Virus record (IMG/VR): IMGVR_UViG_3300024265_001017 | Span: 1-59,520 of that record | Length of the DNA stretch: 59,520 nt | Strand: one strand, 5' to 3' | Source: a virus | In this document: piece after piece, positions 7,188 through 15,904 of the stretch | Layout of the letters: every line of letters starts with the position of its first letter | Position numbering within the stretch: position 1 is the stretch's first letter | Translations under genes and position numbers: made by a program | Notes under the pieces: model-generated | Seen by the model: only the letters and a program-made list of their open reading frames with translations | Told to the model about the DNA's origin: nothing | Databases searched by the model: none

Positions 7188-7568
7188 GTGAAAAGTGAAG
7201 CAACGAGAGAATGGGAATCGGGTGCCTACCGAGACACCAACGAGGAAAAGTTGGACTATGAGGCGTTCTATAACCCCCTAGTAGTTCGGGAGTTCGCTCG
7301 GTACATGCACAAACACCGCAAACAATCAGACGGCAACCTGCGGGATGGAGACAACTGGCAGGGTCTTTTTGGCTCACCAGAAGAGCATCGAGCCGTTTGC
7401 ATGAAGTCCCTATGGCGGCACTTCCACGATTTGTGGATGTTCCACCGCGGCTATGCTGGAAGGGAAACCATTAAGGAGGCGCTATGCGCCATCTTGTTTA
7501 ACATACAAGCCTATCTCTTCTCCATCCTGGTTGAAGAGGAAGCAGCCAGAAGGGAGGGAATAGAATGA
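7188..7568 (+). CDS. phage protein with dATP/dGTP-diphosphohydrolase-N-like pattern (126 aa)
   Basis: SGAYRDTNEEKLDYEAF, HKHRKQSDGNLRDGDNWQ and HFHDLWMFHRGY follow the RDT..K....pl...a....KH....DNW pattern of a common small phage family. It is related to the N-terminal domain linked to dATP/dGTP diphosphohydrolases (MazZ). The EExxE-type NTP-pyrophosphatase residues are not obvious, so catalysis is unproven. GTG start after AAAGGAG. It opens the replication cluster and overlaps the nuclease gene by 4 nt. Confidence 0.6.
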   Translation: MKSEATREWESGAYRDTNEEKLDYEAFYNPLVVREFARYMHKHRKQSDGNLRDGDNWQGLFGSPEEHRAVCMKSLWRHFHDLWMFHRGYAGRETIKEALCAILFNIQAYLFSILVEEEAARREGIE

Positions 7569-8461
7569 ATAGAATCCTATCGCCAAGTGAGATAAATTGC
7601 TTTACCGATTGCCGGGTCAAGTGGGACTTTGCTTACCGCCAGCACATACGCTTTGATGTTTATGCCAGAGCGCGGTGTCTAGGGTCAGTCGTTCACGCCG
7701 GTCTGGGTGCTTGGTATGCCAGAGAAGGAATGGATGCTTGCTATCAAGCAATGACTGAGGCAGCGGACAGATACGAGATGCCCGGTAAAGACTTAGTGGT
7801 TGCTCAAGGCATCTTCGAGCATTACATTCTCTACTATGCTGATGACCTAGACAAATATGAGCCACTAATTATCGAGACAAAGATTACCGAAGGGTCGGTT
7901 GGTCTCAAGTGTATACCTGACTTGGTGTTTCTTGAGAAGGCGACCGACAGGTACTTTATTTTAGACCACAAAGTCATCACCAACTTGGCTATCGACAAAG
8001 TGTTTGACACCCAGAAGATAGCTATGTACAAGGTGATTGGCAAGCGGTATCCCATCTCGGGTATCATCTTCAATCTGATACGGAGTAAGCTACCGATGAT
8101 TCTTGAACCAATCAAGAACAACACGCGGCTCAAGAAGTTTACGCCTGGTAATACTACAGAGGCAGTCTTCAATAAAGCGCTTAGTATGTATGACTTCCGA
8201 GCGCAAGACTACCCAGAGGCAGTTGAGTTCTTTAAGGAAAACGAAAACCAATTCTTTAAGCGCGTCCCGGTTGACATAACGGTCGAAGAAATGGAAGACT
8301 TTGACCAGCGCTTTGAGCTGATTCAACAAGAGATAGCAAGCGGTATCATCTACGCCAATCGCCAATGGGACTGCGAAAGGTCTTGCGATTACTATGAGAT
8401 GTGCCACACGCTTACAGATAAGAAGGGCAAGCTAGTACTCGATAAGAAAGGGTGGAAGTAA
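7565..8461 (+). CDS. PD-(D/E)XK nuclease, RecB/Cas4-like, with probable Fe-S cluster
   Basis: A 298-residue nuclease. LSPSEINCFTDCRVKW at the N-terminus, GSVVHAG (motif His near 44), a PDLVF acidic residue near 118, FILDHKV (D-x-K) near 133 and the QKIAMY Q-motif (near 149) are the RecB-family active site in order. The C-terminal CERSCDYYEMC, with an N-terminal Cys, could hold a 4Fe-4S cluster as in Cas4/AddB. Likely role is DNA end processing or recombination in replication; a role in host DNA degradation is also possible. Placed before the primase and polymerase. Confidence 0.85.
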   Translation: MNRILSPSEINCFTDCRVKWDFAYRQHIRFDVYARARCLGSVVHAGLGAWYAREGMDACYQAMTEAADRYEMPGKDLVVAQGIFEHYILYYADDLDKYEPLIIETKITEGSVGLKCIPDLVFLEKATDRYFILDHKVITNLAIDKVFDTQKIAMYKVIGKRYPISGIIFNLIRSKLPMILEPIKNNTRLKKFTPGNTTEAVFNKALSMYDFRAQDYPEAVEFFKENENQFFKRVPVDITVEEMEDFDQRFELIQQEIASGIIYANRQWDCERSCDYYEMCHTLTDKKGKLVLDKKGWK

Positions 8462-8551
8462 ATGTTAATCGAAGTCGTTAGGGACGCGGCGGTTATCTTC
8501 ACGTTCATTACTGGCGTATGCTTGCTGTACCACTTTAGCAATAGAATATGA
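8462..8551 (+). CDS. one-helix membrane micro-protein (29 aa)
   Basis: The core AAVIFTFITGVCLLYHF is one hydrophobic helix with few charged residues on either side. The ATG directly follows the previous stop, with AGGGTGG upstream. Role unknown. Confidence 0.45.
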   Translation: MLIEVVRDAAVIFTFITGVCLLYHFSNRI

Positions 8552-8565
8552 AGGGGGGAATCACT

Positions 8566-8772
8566 ATGTTTAAGTACTTTGCGGGGAGAGCTAGCCGTAT
8601 GGACATTCTTGACCTTGCCTTGACCAAGTTTGGGGTTATGGTTGGTGTGTTTGCGCTCGTAGCAGCCTCGGCACCCTTTACGGAGTTCATTCGCGGTTTC
8701 AATCCGATAGTGTTGGCGTTAGTGTCTGTGGCTATTATAGCTAGACCATTAGTTCGATTCTATCGCCGGTAA
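8566..8772 (+). CDS. membrane protein (68 aa)
   Basis: Two hydrophobic stretches (GVMVGVFALVAASAPF and PIVLALVSVAIIA) flank a short loop, and the C-terminus RPLVRFYRR is basic. The ATG at 8566 follows GAAGGGGGG; an in-frame ATG at 8548 lies before that site and is less likely. Could be a small phage membrane or holin-like protein, without proof. Confidence 0.6.
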   Translation: MFKYFAGRASRMDILDLALTKFGVMVGVFALVAASAPFTEFIRGFNPIVLALVSVAIIARPLVRFYRR

Positions 8773-8808
8773 GCAACCGAATACATTCTAAGCAAAGGGG
8801 GAATAAAA

Positions 8809-8970
8809 ATGAGATTCAAAGGCAAAAGAACCTACGGGTTCATCGTCGCTACTGTTCTTGTGGCAGTGATTAGTGTTCTTGACGGAGCGGTAATCATCTC
8901 ACCAGAGATAACGGCAGCGGGAATCGCCTTGCTTGGTGCAATAGCGGTTTATTTCCGTAAGGTAGCCTAA
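8809..8970 (+). CDS. membrane micro-protein (53 aa)
   Basis: Basic start MRFKGKRTYG, then two hydrophobic segments (FIVATVLVAVISVL and ITAAGIALLGAIAVYF). AAAGGGGG precedes the ATG. It lies with the preceding two membrane proteins in a mini-cluster between the nuclease and the SSB-like gene. A holin function is possible but unsupported. Confidence 0.6.
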   Translation: MRFKGKRTYGFIVATVLVAVISVLDGAVIISPEITAAGIALLGAIAVYFRKVA

Positions 8971-8996
8971 CAAACTAAATTTAAGGAGGTAGTAAC

Positions 8997-9476
8997 ATGG
9001 CAGTAACAGAAGAAAGAACTGGTAGATTCGTTATCAAGCGAGTCAAGAATAAAGGCAACGACAACTACCGAACAATCGCCTTTGACGAGGACGACAAACA
9101 GGTAGGCAGCACTTTCGATGAAGAGATAGCCGACAAGCTTGCGGCATACCCAGAGGGTGCGGAGATAACTCTTGAACTTGATAAGAGCGGTCGGTTCTGG
9201 GATATTGTTGGCGCTCGCTTAGCCGATGAGGGAGACCAGAGCGGAGCTAAAGCTGAAAAGGCAGCGCCCAGTGGTGGGAGTAGCAGGCCCACATTCAACA
9301 ACAGGGACATGACCTATTTCATCGGTAGCTCAGCCCGAGTCATAGCGGCTCTTGTCCACGCATCTGAGGACTACAGAGACAAGATAGAGGACGCTACTGA
9401 CCCAGTTGAGGCAATTCATAAGGATATCGTTTTCGGGGCGAAACTCCTTTTCAATGAAGCGAACAAAGGTAGCTAA
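8997..9476 (+). CDS. hypothetical replication-cluster protein (159 aa), SSB-like position
   Basis: No family is recognised with certainty. The first ~75 residues form alternating beta-like segments ending in ITLELDKSGRFWDIVGA, compatible with an OB fold. A flexible Gly/Ser/Ala/Glu linker (residues 80-100) leads to a helical C-terminal half. A perfect AAGGAGGT site and a one-base stop/start overlap with the primase gene suggest high expression. It may be a phage single-stranded-DNA-binding protein or primase partner; this is inference from context. Confidence 0.55.
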   Translation: MAVTEERTGRFVIKRVKNKGNDNYRTIAFDEDDKQVGSTFDEEIADKLAAYPEGAEITLELDKSGRFWDIVGARLADEGDQSGAKAEKAAPSGGSSRPTFNNRDMTYFIGSSARVIAALVHASEDYRDKIEDATDPVEAIHKDIVFGAKLLFNEANKGS

Positions 9477-11431
9477 TGTACCCTGAATTAACTCTCTATA
9501 GAGAGCTTGGTTGGACGGCTTTTCCCCTCGCTAAGAGGGGGAAGCGTCCGACTGGTGACATAAAGTGGAAGTCATTGCAGACAACGGCACCCGACGATGA
9601 CCTATATGACCACTACTGCCGAAAGATTGAGCGCGAGGACATGAACATCGGCCTGGTCACTGGCAAACTTAGCAACCTATATGTGGTAGACTTTGATTAT
9701 GCACATGGCGGAGCAGAGACATTAAAAGAGCTATGTGATGATGGCACCATTGACTTACTCACTACGCCGAGCGTCGATACCCCACACGGCAAGCATGTGT
9801 ACTTTGCATTCCCCGCTGTCGAACTGCGAAACACTGCGGCGCGACTGCCGGGACTAGATACACGCGGCGAGGGCGGTTATGTTGTAGCGCCCCCAAGCAA
9901 GCTAGAGGATGGAGAGTACAGATGGTTTACGCCGTTAGAGGAACCAATCGACCTACCGGAAGTGCCAGTGGCGCTAGTGGAACTGTTAAACAAACCCGCA
10001 GTGGTAGCTGCCACCGGCTCGAACGAGTACGCTCCGCTGCTTGAGGGAGTAAGCGAGGGAGGGCGTAACAATTCAGCAGCTATCTTGGCTGGTCACTTCT
10101 TCAACAAGGGACTGTCTGCCGATGTGGTGCTTACTATCCTAAGAGACTGGAATGGAAGAAACGACCCACCGCTCAAGGAGACAGAGCTTGAGTCAGTGGT
10201 CGCTAACATCAAAGGCAAAGAAGTTGAAAAACGGACAGACAACCACCCCTCGCCTACCCAGTTTGACATACCCGACATACCCATACTGAGTGACTACGTT
10301 GATTTGGCGAGCGGTGCCATCCCCGCGCCGAAGAGTTACCATGTGATGTGTTGCTTGAGCTTGCTGTCCACACTGCTCTCTGAGAACGTGGCCCTATCGC
10401 TCAAGTCCGATTGGTTGTACCCCAATCTATATATTATGCTCTTGGCAGACACTACTTGGACATATAAGACGACAAGCATGAAACGCTCTTTGGCCCTACT
10501 GGACAAGGTGTACCCAGAAGCAGTAATCGGTAGTGGTGGGTCACCCGAAGGACTGTTCTATGCGCTGTCGGAAAGACAGGGAATATCTTCTCTCTTCTTT
10601 AGAGATGAAGCGGTCGGTTTCTTCTACGAGGCAGGCCAGAAGAATTATATGAGCGGGATGCTTGACAGTCTGACAAAGTTCTACGATTGCCAGTCGGAGC
10701 GTCGAGTACTCGCTGGTGACCAACGCCAGAACCAAGTCGTTCGTACTGTACACATTAGAGACCCGCGACTGTCCTTGATGGCAGGCGGCACCCTGACTCG
10801 TTTCTTCGATGTGATTGACGAGGACAAGATAATGGATGGTTTCTTGCCACGCTTCCTCTTCTCAGTTAAGGAAGGGAATGCGAGCAGTCTCCGCCCGTTG
10901 GAGATGGCAGACAATAAGTACACGCGGGACAGTGACATTCTACTCCAAAATATTATGGGCTTGTATCTCAAGGGCAAGCGGCAGATGACAACGACTCAGC
11001 CCGTGTTGGACATGCACCATGAATACATGGTCGAGCTTGTCACTAGCGAGCTTTCCAGATATGGTGGACGAGATTTCGGCGGCGTGTACAACCGGCTGGC
11101 GATAAGTGTCTTAAAGGTAGCCATGATATTGGCTTGTACAGAGGGGAAGCAAAAGGTGACATTGACAAAGAAACATTTACAGAACGCCATCTTGCTTGCC
11201 CAAGAGTGGAAGCAATCGCTAGACTTCATAATCAAAACGGTTGGTAAGCCGAGCAAAGAACGCATGTACGACAAGGTGCTTGGGCATCTTACGGACTGTG
11301 GAGGAACGACTACACGCTCCGCACTGATGAAACTGTTCCACTTGGAGAGCAGAGAGATGACGCGCATCGTTGACACCCTGCTTGACCGAGAGCAGATAGT
11401 TTGTAACGGAAAGCTGGTGAGCATAAGATAA
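9476..11431 (+). CDS. primase-polymerase / DUF3987 replication protein (651 aa)
   Basis: Residues 1-180 fit the bifunctional primase-polymerase domain: VVDFD with D72 and D74, GKHVYF with H107, and DTRGEGGYVVAPPS at 128-141. Residues ~195-250 resemble a primase C-terminal helical domain. Residues ~270-560 match DUF3987-type helicase-like proteins, with an atypical P-loop ADTTWTYKTT (324-333) that lacks the usual glycines and an LFFRDEAVGF Walker-B-like strand (D377/E378). The last ~65 residues look like a winged helix. It probably primes and possibly unwinds DNA at the phage fork. Starts by ATG overlap; ends by TAATG overlap with the polymerase gene. Confidence 0.82.
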   Translation: MYPELTLYRELGWTAFPLAKRGKRPTGDIKWKSLQTTAPDDDLYDHYCRKIEREDMNIGLVTGKLSNLYVVDFDYAHGGAETLKELCDDGTIDLLTTPSVDTPHGKHVYFAFPAVELRNTAARLPGLDTRGEGGYVVAPPSKLEDGEYRWFTPLEEPIDLPEVPVALVELLNKPAVVAATGSNEYAPLLEGVSEGGRNNSAAILAGHFFNKGLSADVVLTILRDWNGRNDPPLKETELESVVANIKGKEVEKRTDNHPSPTQFDIPDIPILSDYVDLASGAIPAPKSYHVMCCLSLLSTLLSENVALSLKSDWLYPNLYIMLLADTTWTYKTTSMKRSLALLDKVYPEAVIGSGGSPEGLFYALSERQGISSLFFRDEAVGFFYEAGQKNYMSGMLDSLTKFYDCQSERRVLAGDQRQNQVVRTVHIRDPRLSLMAGGTLTRFFDVIDEDKIMDGFLPRFLFSVKEGNASSLRPLEMADNKYTRDSDILLQNIMGLYLKGKRQMTTTQPVLDMHHEYMVELVTSELSRYGGRDFGGVYNRLAISVLKVAMILACTEGKQKVTLTKKHLQNAILLAQEWKQSLDFIIKTVGKPSKERMYDKVLGHLTDCGGTTTRSALMKLFHLESREMTRIVDTLLDREQIVCNGKLVSIR

Positions 11432-13689
11432 TGGCTAAGAAGAAAGAGCCTGGTTGCACTGGCTGTTCCTTTCGAGGGAACAAGCGACTACTGCCTATGA
11501 TTGCCGAAGATGACGGCAACGGCATCCCTCTACGGACATTGTTTGTTGGGGAGTCACCCACATGGGACGATATGGAAGCTGGTAAGCTGGGAGAGGAAGA
11601 GCTGTTCAAGCAGATGGTCGAACGGTTCAAAATCTCCCGCTATGCGTTTACCAACGTGGCGCTATGTAACCCACCCAAGGACAAGAAGGCAAAGGTTGCC
11701 GAGGTAGAGAGCTGTTCCATATTTCTCGATGCTTTCATAGAGACCTGGCGACCGAATCAAATAGTCTGCTTGGGCAAGCTTGCTGCCCGAGCGATACTTG
11801 GGAAAGAAGTAGCGGCCCAGAAGATGTATAAGCTCCGCGAGCAGTCGCCCATCAGAATCAACGACAACACAGAGCAAGCGGCGAACGTCTTTGTCACTTA
11901 CAGCCCGAAGGCAGTATACAAGCGCCCGAAACTGATAGACGACTTTGTGGCTGACTTTGACTTTATAATGCACCCGCCTGTCCCTACGTGGATAGACCCA
12001 GCAAGCGAGTTTAAGAAGTCCCGCGCCGAGTGGCTTGCTTGGTATGGTGGATACACAGAGAATGGCGAGACAAGAGGCGATATCTTTCCAGAGGCATTTG
12101 CTGAGCCGTGCGCCCTTGACTTTGAGACAACGGGACTGCATCCGATACGCAACCGGCCAGTCACCATAGCGCTGTCTTGGTGGGCAGAGGAGTCCATTGT
12201 CGTCAACCTACACGACATGACAGACGAGGAGATGGCGCTCACTCTCCAAGAGATAGACGATTTGATAAGGCTGAGTGCTTGCGTTGTCTATCACAATGCA
12301 AAGTTCGATATGAAATTCTTCAAGCAGTGGGGTGGAATCAAACCCCCGCTGGGATGGGATACAAAGCTCGCTGATTACACGTTGACAGGAAACCCAGAGG
12401 CTAGCCGTGGGCTAAAGTATCTAGCGCGTAGAAAGATGTTTGCGCCAGCGTACAATGAGGACATAGTATTCGACGGGACGACACCCATTGAAGACATGGC
12501 AACCTATAATGGACAAGATTCATCAACCACTCTCCAGCTCTATGATATACAGCGCAAGCTCCATCCAGACCTCGACTTGTTGGAACACCTATACGAGTCT
12601 ACCGACATGCTTGTAGACGCTGAGTTGACGGGAGCGCCGGTTAAAGAAGAGTGGCTGGACGAGCGAGCAACCGTGTTGACTGAGGAGACTGACAGGCTCC
12701 AGGCAGAGTTCGATGCCGAAGAATTGAACCCAAATAGTTATAAGCAGATACGCGCATACTTTGATATAAAAGAGTCGGACAAGGAAGCGCTCAAAGAACT
12801 GAAAGACCCAATGGCAGATAAGATTCTCGCATTTCGAGCGAGCGCCAAAGAGCTTAGCACATATGTAACCGGATTCTCAGAGCATATAGTAGACGGTAGA
12901 GTCCATACGGACTACATAGTGCCAGGTACGTTGACTGGCAGGCTCGCATCACGCGGCCCGAACATGCAGAACCTAAAGGCAAGCGACGAGGCAGAGCATG
13001 ACTACCAGGCGGTAGTAGCATCGAACGACCCCAGCAAAAGGGTTGTTCACTTTGACTATAGCCAGGTTGAGATGCGAATAATGGGTATCGAGTCACTAGA
13101 TGAACGCCTGCTCGACGTATTTCAGAGCGGTCGGAGCATTCATGCCGAACTTGCTATCGAGATAAACGGTGAGAACTATACCGACCGCCAGTACACCAAT
13201 GCCAAGTCTGCGAACTTCGGTATCATTTATGGCATCAGTCCGTTCGGACTATCGCATCTTATGAAATCGACAGAAGAGGAAGCAGGCGTGTACTTGAACA
13301 CTTGGTACGACATGTATCCCCAAGTGAGCGTTTGGCAGCGCAAGATTAGAAAGCTGATTAAGGAACAGGGTTACGTTGAGACTCCGTTTGGTCGGCGCAG
13401 GCGCTTTGACCTTGAGGGCTTGGTAGTCAAGCAGTCTACCATTTTCCGAGAGGGAATCAACTTTCCCATCCAGAGTTTTGCTTGTGACGTTTATCTATCG
13501 GCTGCTCTGGCTATCTGGAAAGAGACTGGTGTCTACCCCATCCAACTAGTGCATGACGAGCTTGTCTATGAGTTGGATGTTTACGGGATAGATGATACAA
13601 TGGATTACATTAGCTGGAAGATGCGAAAGGTCGGAGAAGACTTAACTGGCAACGTGATACCTATACCAGCAGAAGTAAAGGGGGCTTGA
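11431..13689 (+). CDS. UDG-like domain fused to family A DNA polymerase (752 aa)
   Basis: Replicative polymerase. Residues ~1-180 resemble family 4/5 uracil-DNA glycosylase (CTGCSF near 9-13, FVGESP near 38-43, NVALCNPP near 75-82), an arrangement known from phage SPO1 polymerase. Exonuclease motifs are intact: ExoI DFET (D230/E232), ExoII HNAKFD (288-293), ExoIII YNGQD (359-363). Polymerase motifs are intact: TGRLASRGPNMQN (502-514), motif A FDYSQVE (541-547), motif B ending NFGIIYG (595-601), motif C VHDE (707-710). In motif B the position of the conserved dNTP-contacting Arg appears to be Tyr588. Whether the UDG domain is catalytic is unclear. Coupled to the primase gene by TAATG. Confidence 0.92.
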   Translation: MAKKKEPGCTGCSFRGNKRLLPMIAEDDGNGIPLRTLFVGESPTWDDMEAGKLGEEELFKQMVERFKISRYAFTNVALCNPPKDKKAKVAEVESCSIFLDAFIETWRPNQIVCLGKLAARAILGKEVAAQKMYKLREQSPIRINDNTEQAANVFVTYSPKAVYKRPKLIDDFVADFDFIMHPPVPTWIDPASEFKKSRAEWLAWYGGYTENGETRGDIFPEAFAEPCALDFETTGLHPIRNRPVTIALSWWAEESIVVNLHDMTDEEMALTLQEIDDLIRLSACVVYHNAKFDMKFFKQWGGIKPPLGWDTKLADYTLTGNPEASRGLKYLARRKMFAPAYNEDIVFDGTTPIEDMATYNGQDSSTTLQLYDIQRKLHPDLDLLEHLYESTDMLVDAELTGAPVKEEWLDERATVLTEETDRLQAEFDAEELNPNSYKQIRAYFDIKESDKEALKELKDPMADKILAFRASAKELSTYVTGFSEHIVDGRVHTDYIVPGTLTGRLASRGPNMQNLKASDEAEHDYQAVVASNDPSKRVVHFDYSQVEMRIMGIESLDERLLDVFQSGRSIHAELAIEINGENYTDRQYTNAKSANFGIIYGISPFGLSHLMKSTEEEAGVYLNTWYDMYPQVSVWQRKIRKLIKEQGYVETPFGRRRRFDLEGLVVKQSTIFREGINFPIQSFACDVYLSAALAIWKETGVYPIQLVHDELVYELDVYGIDDTMDYISWKMRKVGEDLTGNVIPIPAEVKGA

Positions 13690-13763
13690 TGGATATACTA
13701 ATCTATGTAGCGTTTGTAAGTGCCTGCTTATTCTGCGGGTACGCAATGGTAAGAGCTAACTAG
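13689..13763 (+). CDS. possible one-helix membrane peptide (24 aa)
   Basis: MDILIYVAFVSACLFCGYAM is nearly all hydrophobic and would span a membrane once. Its ATG overlaps the polymerase stop (TGATG). Too short for certainty. Confidence 0.35.
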   Translation: MDILIYVAFVSACLFCGYAMVRAN

Positions 13764-13778
13764 GAAGGAGATTGAGCA

Positions 13779-14921
13779 ATGGGCAGGAATGGCAAAGAAG
13801 AAGATGAACGGAAAAATAGATTGATTCGAGAGAACTGGCAGCTTAGCTATACGGAGCTTGCTGAGATAACAGGCCAGAAAGTAGACTCCGTTCGCAAGAT
13901 GTACAGACGAATGGGCTTGCCACCTAAACGAGCAAACCCACAGTACGTGGCAGGCGGACTTTCAATGGACGAGGAAGCGATGAAAAAGTACCTTAAACGT
14001 CCGCGGACTATCGAGGAGGTATGCGACCGCTTCAACATTCCCCCGAAGAAAGTACGGGAGTTCATCGAAGAGTTGAGGGACAACCATCACGTAATAGACG
14101 TTGCCGATGATAGGATATCGCTTGGCAAAGACATTGCCCCCAACTACAAGCCAGTGGTTGTGGACTTCAACAAGTACAAGGAGACTGAGGTGCCGTTTGG
14201 CTTTGTGGCCGATGCTCACATTGGCTCCAAGTACGAACGCTTGGACGTTCTGAATGATATCTATGACCGCTTCCAAGCCGCGGGAGTAACCACTGTCTAC
14301 CAGGGTGGGAACATTATCGACGGTGAGGCCCGATTCAATAAATTCGATATCTATGTTCACGGAGTCAATGACCAAGTGAAGAATCTCATAGAGAAGTATC
14401 CCCAGCGCAAGGGCATTACAACGCGCTTTGTGACGGGTGATGACCATGAGGGCTGGTACGTTCAGCGCGAACACATTAACATCGGTGAAGTCATAGAGTC
14501 GATGGCCAACTCAGTTGGCAGACAAGACCTACATCACTTGGGGTATATGGAAAGAGATATCGCTCTCAAGCAGGGCGATAAGGAGTCCATCATTCGAGTG
14601 ATACATGCTGGTGGCGGCAGCTCCTACGCGCTCAGTTATTCGAGCCAGAAGTATGCCGAGAGTCTACAAGGCGGAGAGAAACCATCCATCATATTGGTTG
14701 GTCACTTTCACAAGTTCGACTATTCCTATCCGCGAGAGATTTACATGATACAGGGCGGTTGCACCGAAGACCAAACCCCCTTCATGCGGAAGAGGAAACT
14801 GCAAGCTATGATAGGCGGAGTCATCTTGTGGGTGAAGCAAGCGGAGAACGGAGTCATTCGCTCAGTCAAAGTCGAGTGGATGCCGTACTACGATAAAAAA
14901 TTCTACGCATACAGGTGGTGA
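13779..14921 (+). CDS. HTH + calcineurin-like metallophosphoesterase (380 aa)
   Basis: The N-terminal ~115 residues are helical, DNA-binding-like (NWQLSYTELAEITGQKVDSV, then RPRTIEEVCDRFNIPPKKVR). The catalytic part starts with FVADAHIGS (DxH), then GGNIIDGE, TGDDHEGW (GNHE equivalent), VIHAGGGSSYA and GHFHKF, all metal-site motifs of the calcineurin-like superfamily. In phages such proteins are usually nucleases or phosphodiesterases near replication genes. AGGAAGGAG precedes the ATG. Confidence 0.82.
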   Translation: MGRNGKEEDERKNRLIRENWQLSYTELAEITGQKVDSVRKMYRRMGLPPKRANPQYVAGGLSMDEEAMKKYLKRPRTIEEVCDRFNIPPKKVREFIEELRDNHHVIDVADDRISLGKDIAPNYKPVVVDFNKYKETEVPFGFVADAHIGSKYERLDVLNDIYDRFQAAGVTTVYQGGNIIDGEARFNKFDIYVHGVNDQVKNLIEKYPQRKGITTRFVTGDDHEGWYVQREHINIGEVIESMANSVGRQDLHHLGYMERDIALKQGDKESIIRVIHAGGGSSYALSYSSQKYAESLQGGEKPSIILVGHFHKFDYSYPREIYMIQGGCTEDQTPFMRKRKLQAMIGGVILWVKQAENGVIRSVKVEWMPYYDKKFYAYRW

Positions 14922-14925
14922 TAAC

Positions 14926-15294
14926 GTGGAAGACCTTAAAAACATACGAGCAGCAAAGATGGGCGTGATACAGTTCAAAGCTTTTAAGTCAGTGCTGCCC
15001 AAAGGCATCGGTCTCTCAGACATTGATGGAGAGCTTGAACGCCACCGCTGGTTTCTTAGACTAGAGAAGAAGAAGGTGGGTAGCGAAGTAAGCGAAGGCC
15101 AGCGTATCTTGTTGGAGCATCTGTCTGACTTACCCGAGTTCACAGTGGTACTCTTTTGGGGGAGCGAGTTCAATCCCAAGAGCGTCGAACACTGGTGCGG
15201 GAGACACCACCGACAAGTGCCATCACTGCTTGACTTCATCGGCAGCTGGTGGCAATGGGCCAACAAACAACCGAACGCCCCGAGGAGGGACTGA
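14926..15294 (+). CDS. putative PD-(D/E)XK-type nuclease (122 aa)
   Basis: GLSDIDGELERHRWFLRLEKK carries the Asp and ExK spacing of small restriction-like nucleases. The following EGQRILLEHL and FTVVLFWG resemble the GQ..LL..L....tv.vv.G pattern of phage VRR-NUC-like nucleases. Begins at GTG. The catalytic assignment is by pattern only. Confidence 0.55.
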   Translation: MEDLKNIRAAKMGVIQFKAFKSVLPKGIGLSDIDGELERHRWFLRLEKKKVGSEVSEGQRILLEHLSDLPEFTVVLFWGSEFNPKSVEHWCGRHHRQVPSLLDFIGSWWQWANKQPNAPRRD

Positions 15295-15296
15295 TT

Positions 15297-15632
15297 GTGA
15301 GACTAGTTTTAGTAGAGTGGGAAGACATAGTGGGGGTTGGCCATCAGGCTATCCCCAAGCATGAGAGTGACTTAAAGCAGTTCGAGCTGGTCAAGCAGAC
15401 GACCGGGTTCTTGATTGAGTTTGCCAACCACTATGTTATAGTGACGGACTACGATGTGACCCATGAGGGAGAAGGGTATTGCCATAATGACTTTACTATT
15501 ATCCCCAAGGGAGCGGTTCGTAACATTAGGGATTTGTACATGACAGAGGCCCACGGCGACCGACCGCTTTATGGGGTTGGGGGTAAGTTTGACAGAGACT
15601 TACCAACCGATGATACGGTGGCGAGGGACTGA
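15297..15632 (+). CDS. hypothetical protein (111 aa)
   Basis: Not recognised. Mostly beta strands (VRLVLVEWEDIVGVG, FLIEFANHYVIVTDYDV, FTIIPKGAV), like a small SH3/OB-type phage protein. The GTG at 15297 follows GGAGG at 8 nt, better than the upstream ATG at 15249 inside the previous gene. Its stop overlaps the next start. Confidence 0.55.
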   Translation: MRLVLVEWEDIVGVGHQAIPKHESDLKQFELVKQTTGFLIEFANHYVIVTDYDVTHEGEGYCHNDFTIIPKGAVRNIRDLYMTEAHGDRPLYGVGGKFDRDLPTDDTVARD

Positions 15633-15898
15633 TGGGCATTAGAAACGTGAATTGTGAGGGACAAGTTACCGCTATGACTTCGAGCTTTCGGATGACAGAC
15701 GAACAGGTCATGGCAGAGTGTGATAAGTACAAGGACAGAAAGGCAGTTGCCGTCTTTCGTAGTGAAGACGCGACGGTCATTGTTGGGATGCTATATCCGA
15801 TAGAAAACGTTGATATAGGCAAGCACGTAAATCCCTACGAAAAAATCGACAGAATGGATGGCTTACCGTCAAGAGATGACGGCTGGCCGGAGGGGTGA
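15632..15898 (+). CDS. hypothetical protein (88 aa)
   Basis: Unrecognised, acidic, no obvious motif or membrane segment. It is in the coupled gene series (ATG overlaps the previous stop) and is followed directly by the SLOG-domain gene. Confidence 0.55.
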   Translation: MGIRNVNCEGQVTAMTSSFRMTDEQVMAECDKYKDRKAVAVFRSEDATVIVGMLYPIENVDIGKHVNPYEKIDRMDGLPSRDDGWPEG

Positions 15899-15904
15899 TA
15901 AGCA

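Noticed and set aside
7188-7568. Possible Z-genome (2-aminoadenine) phage because of the MazZ-like pattern
   Set aside because: No PurZ (adenylosuccinate-synthetase-like) gene is present, and the catalytic residues of MazZ are not evident.
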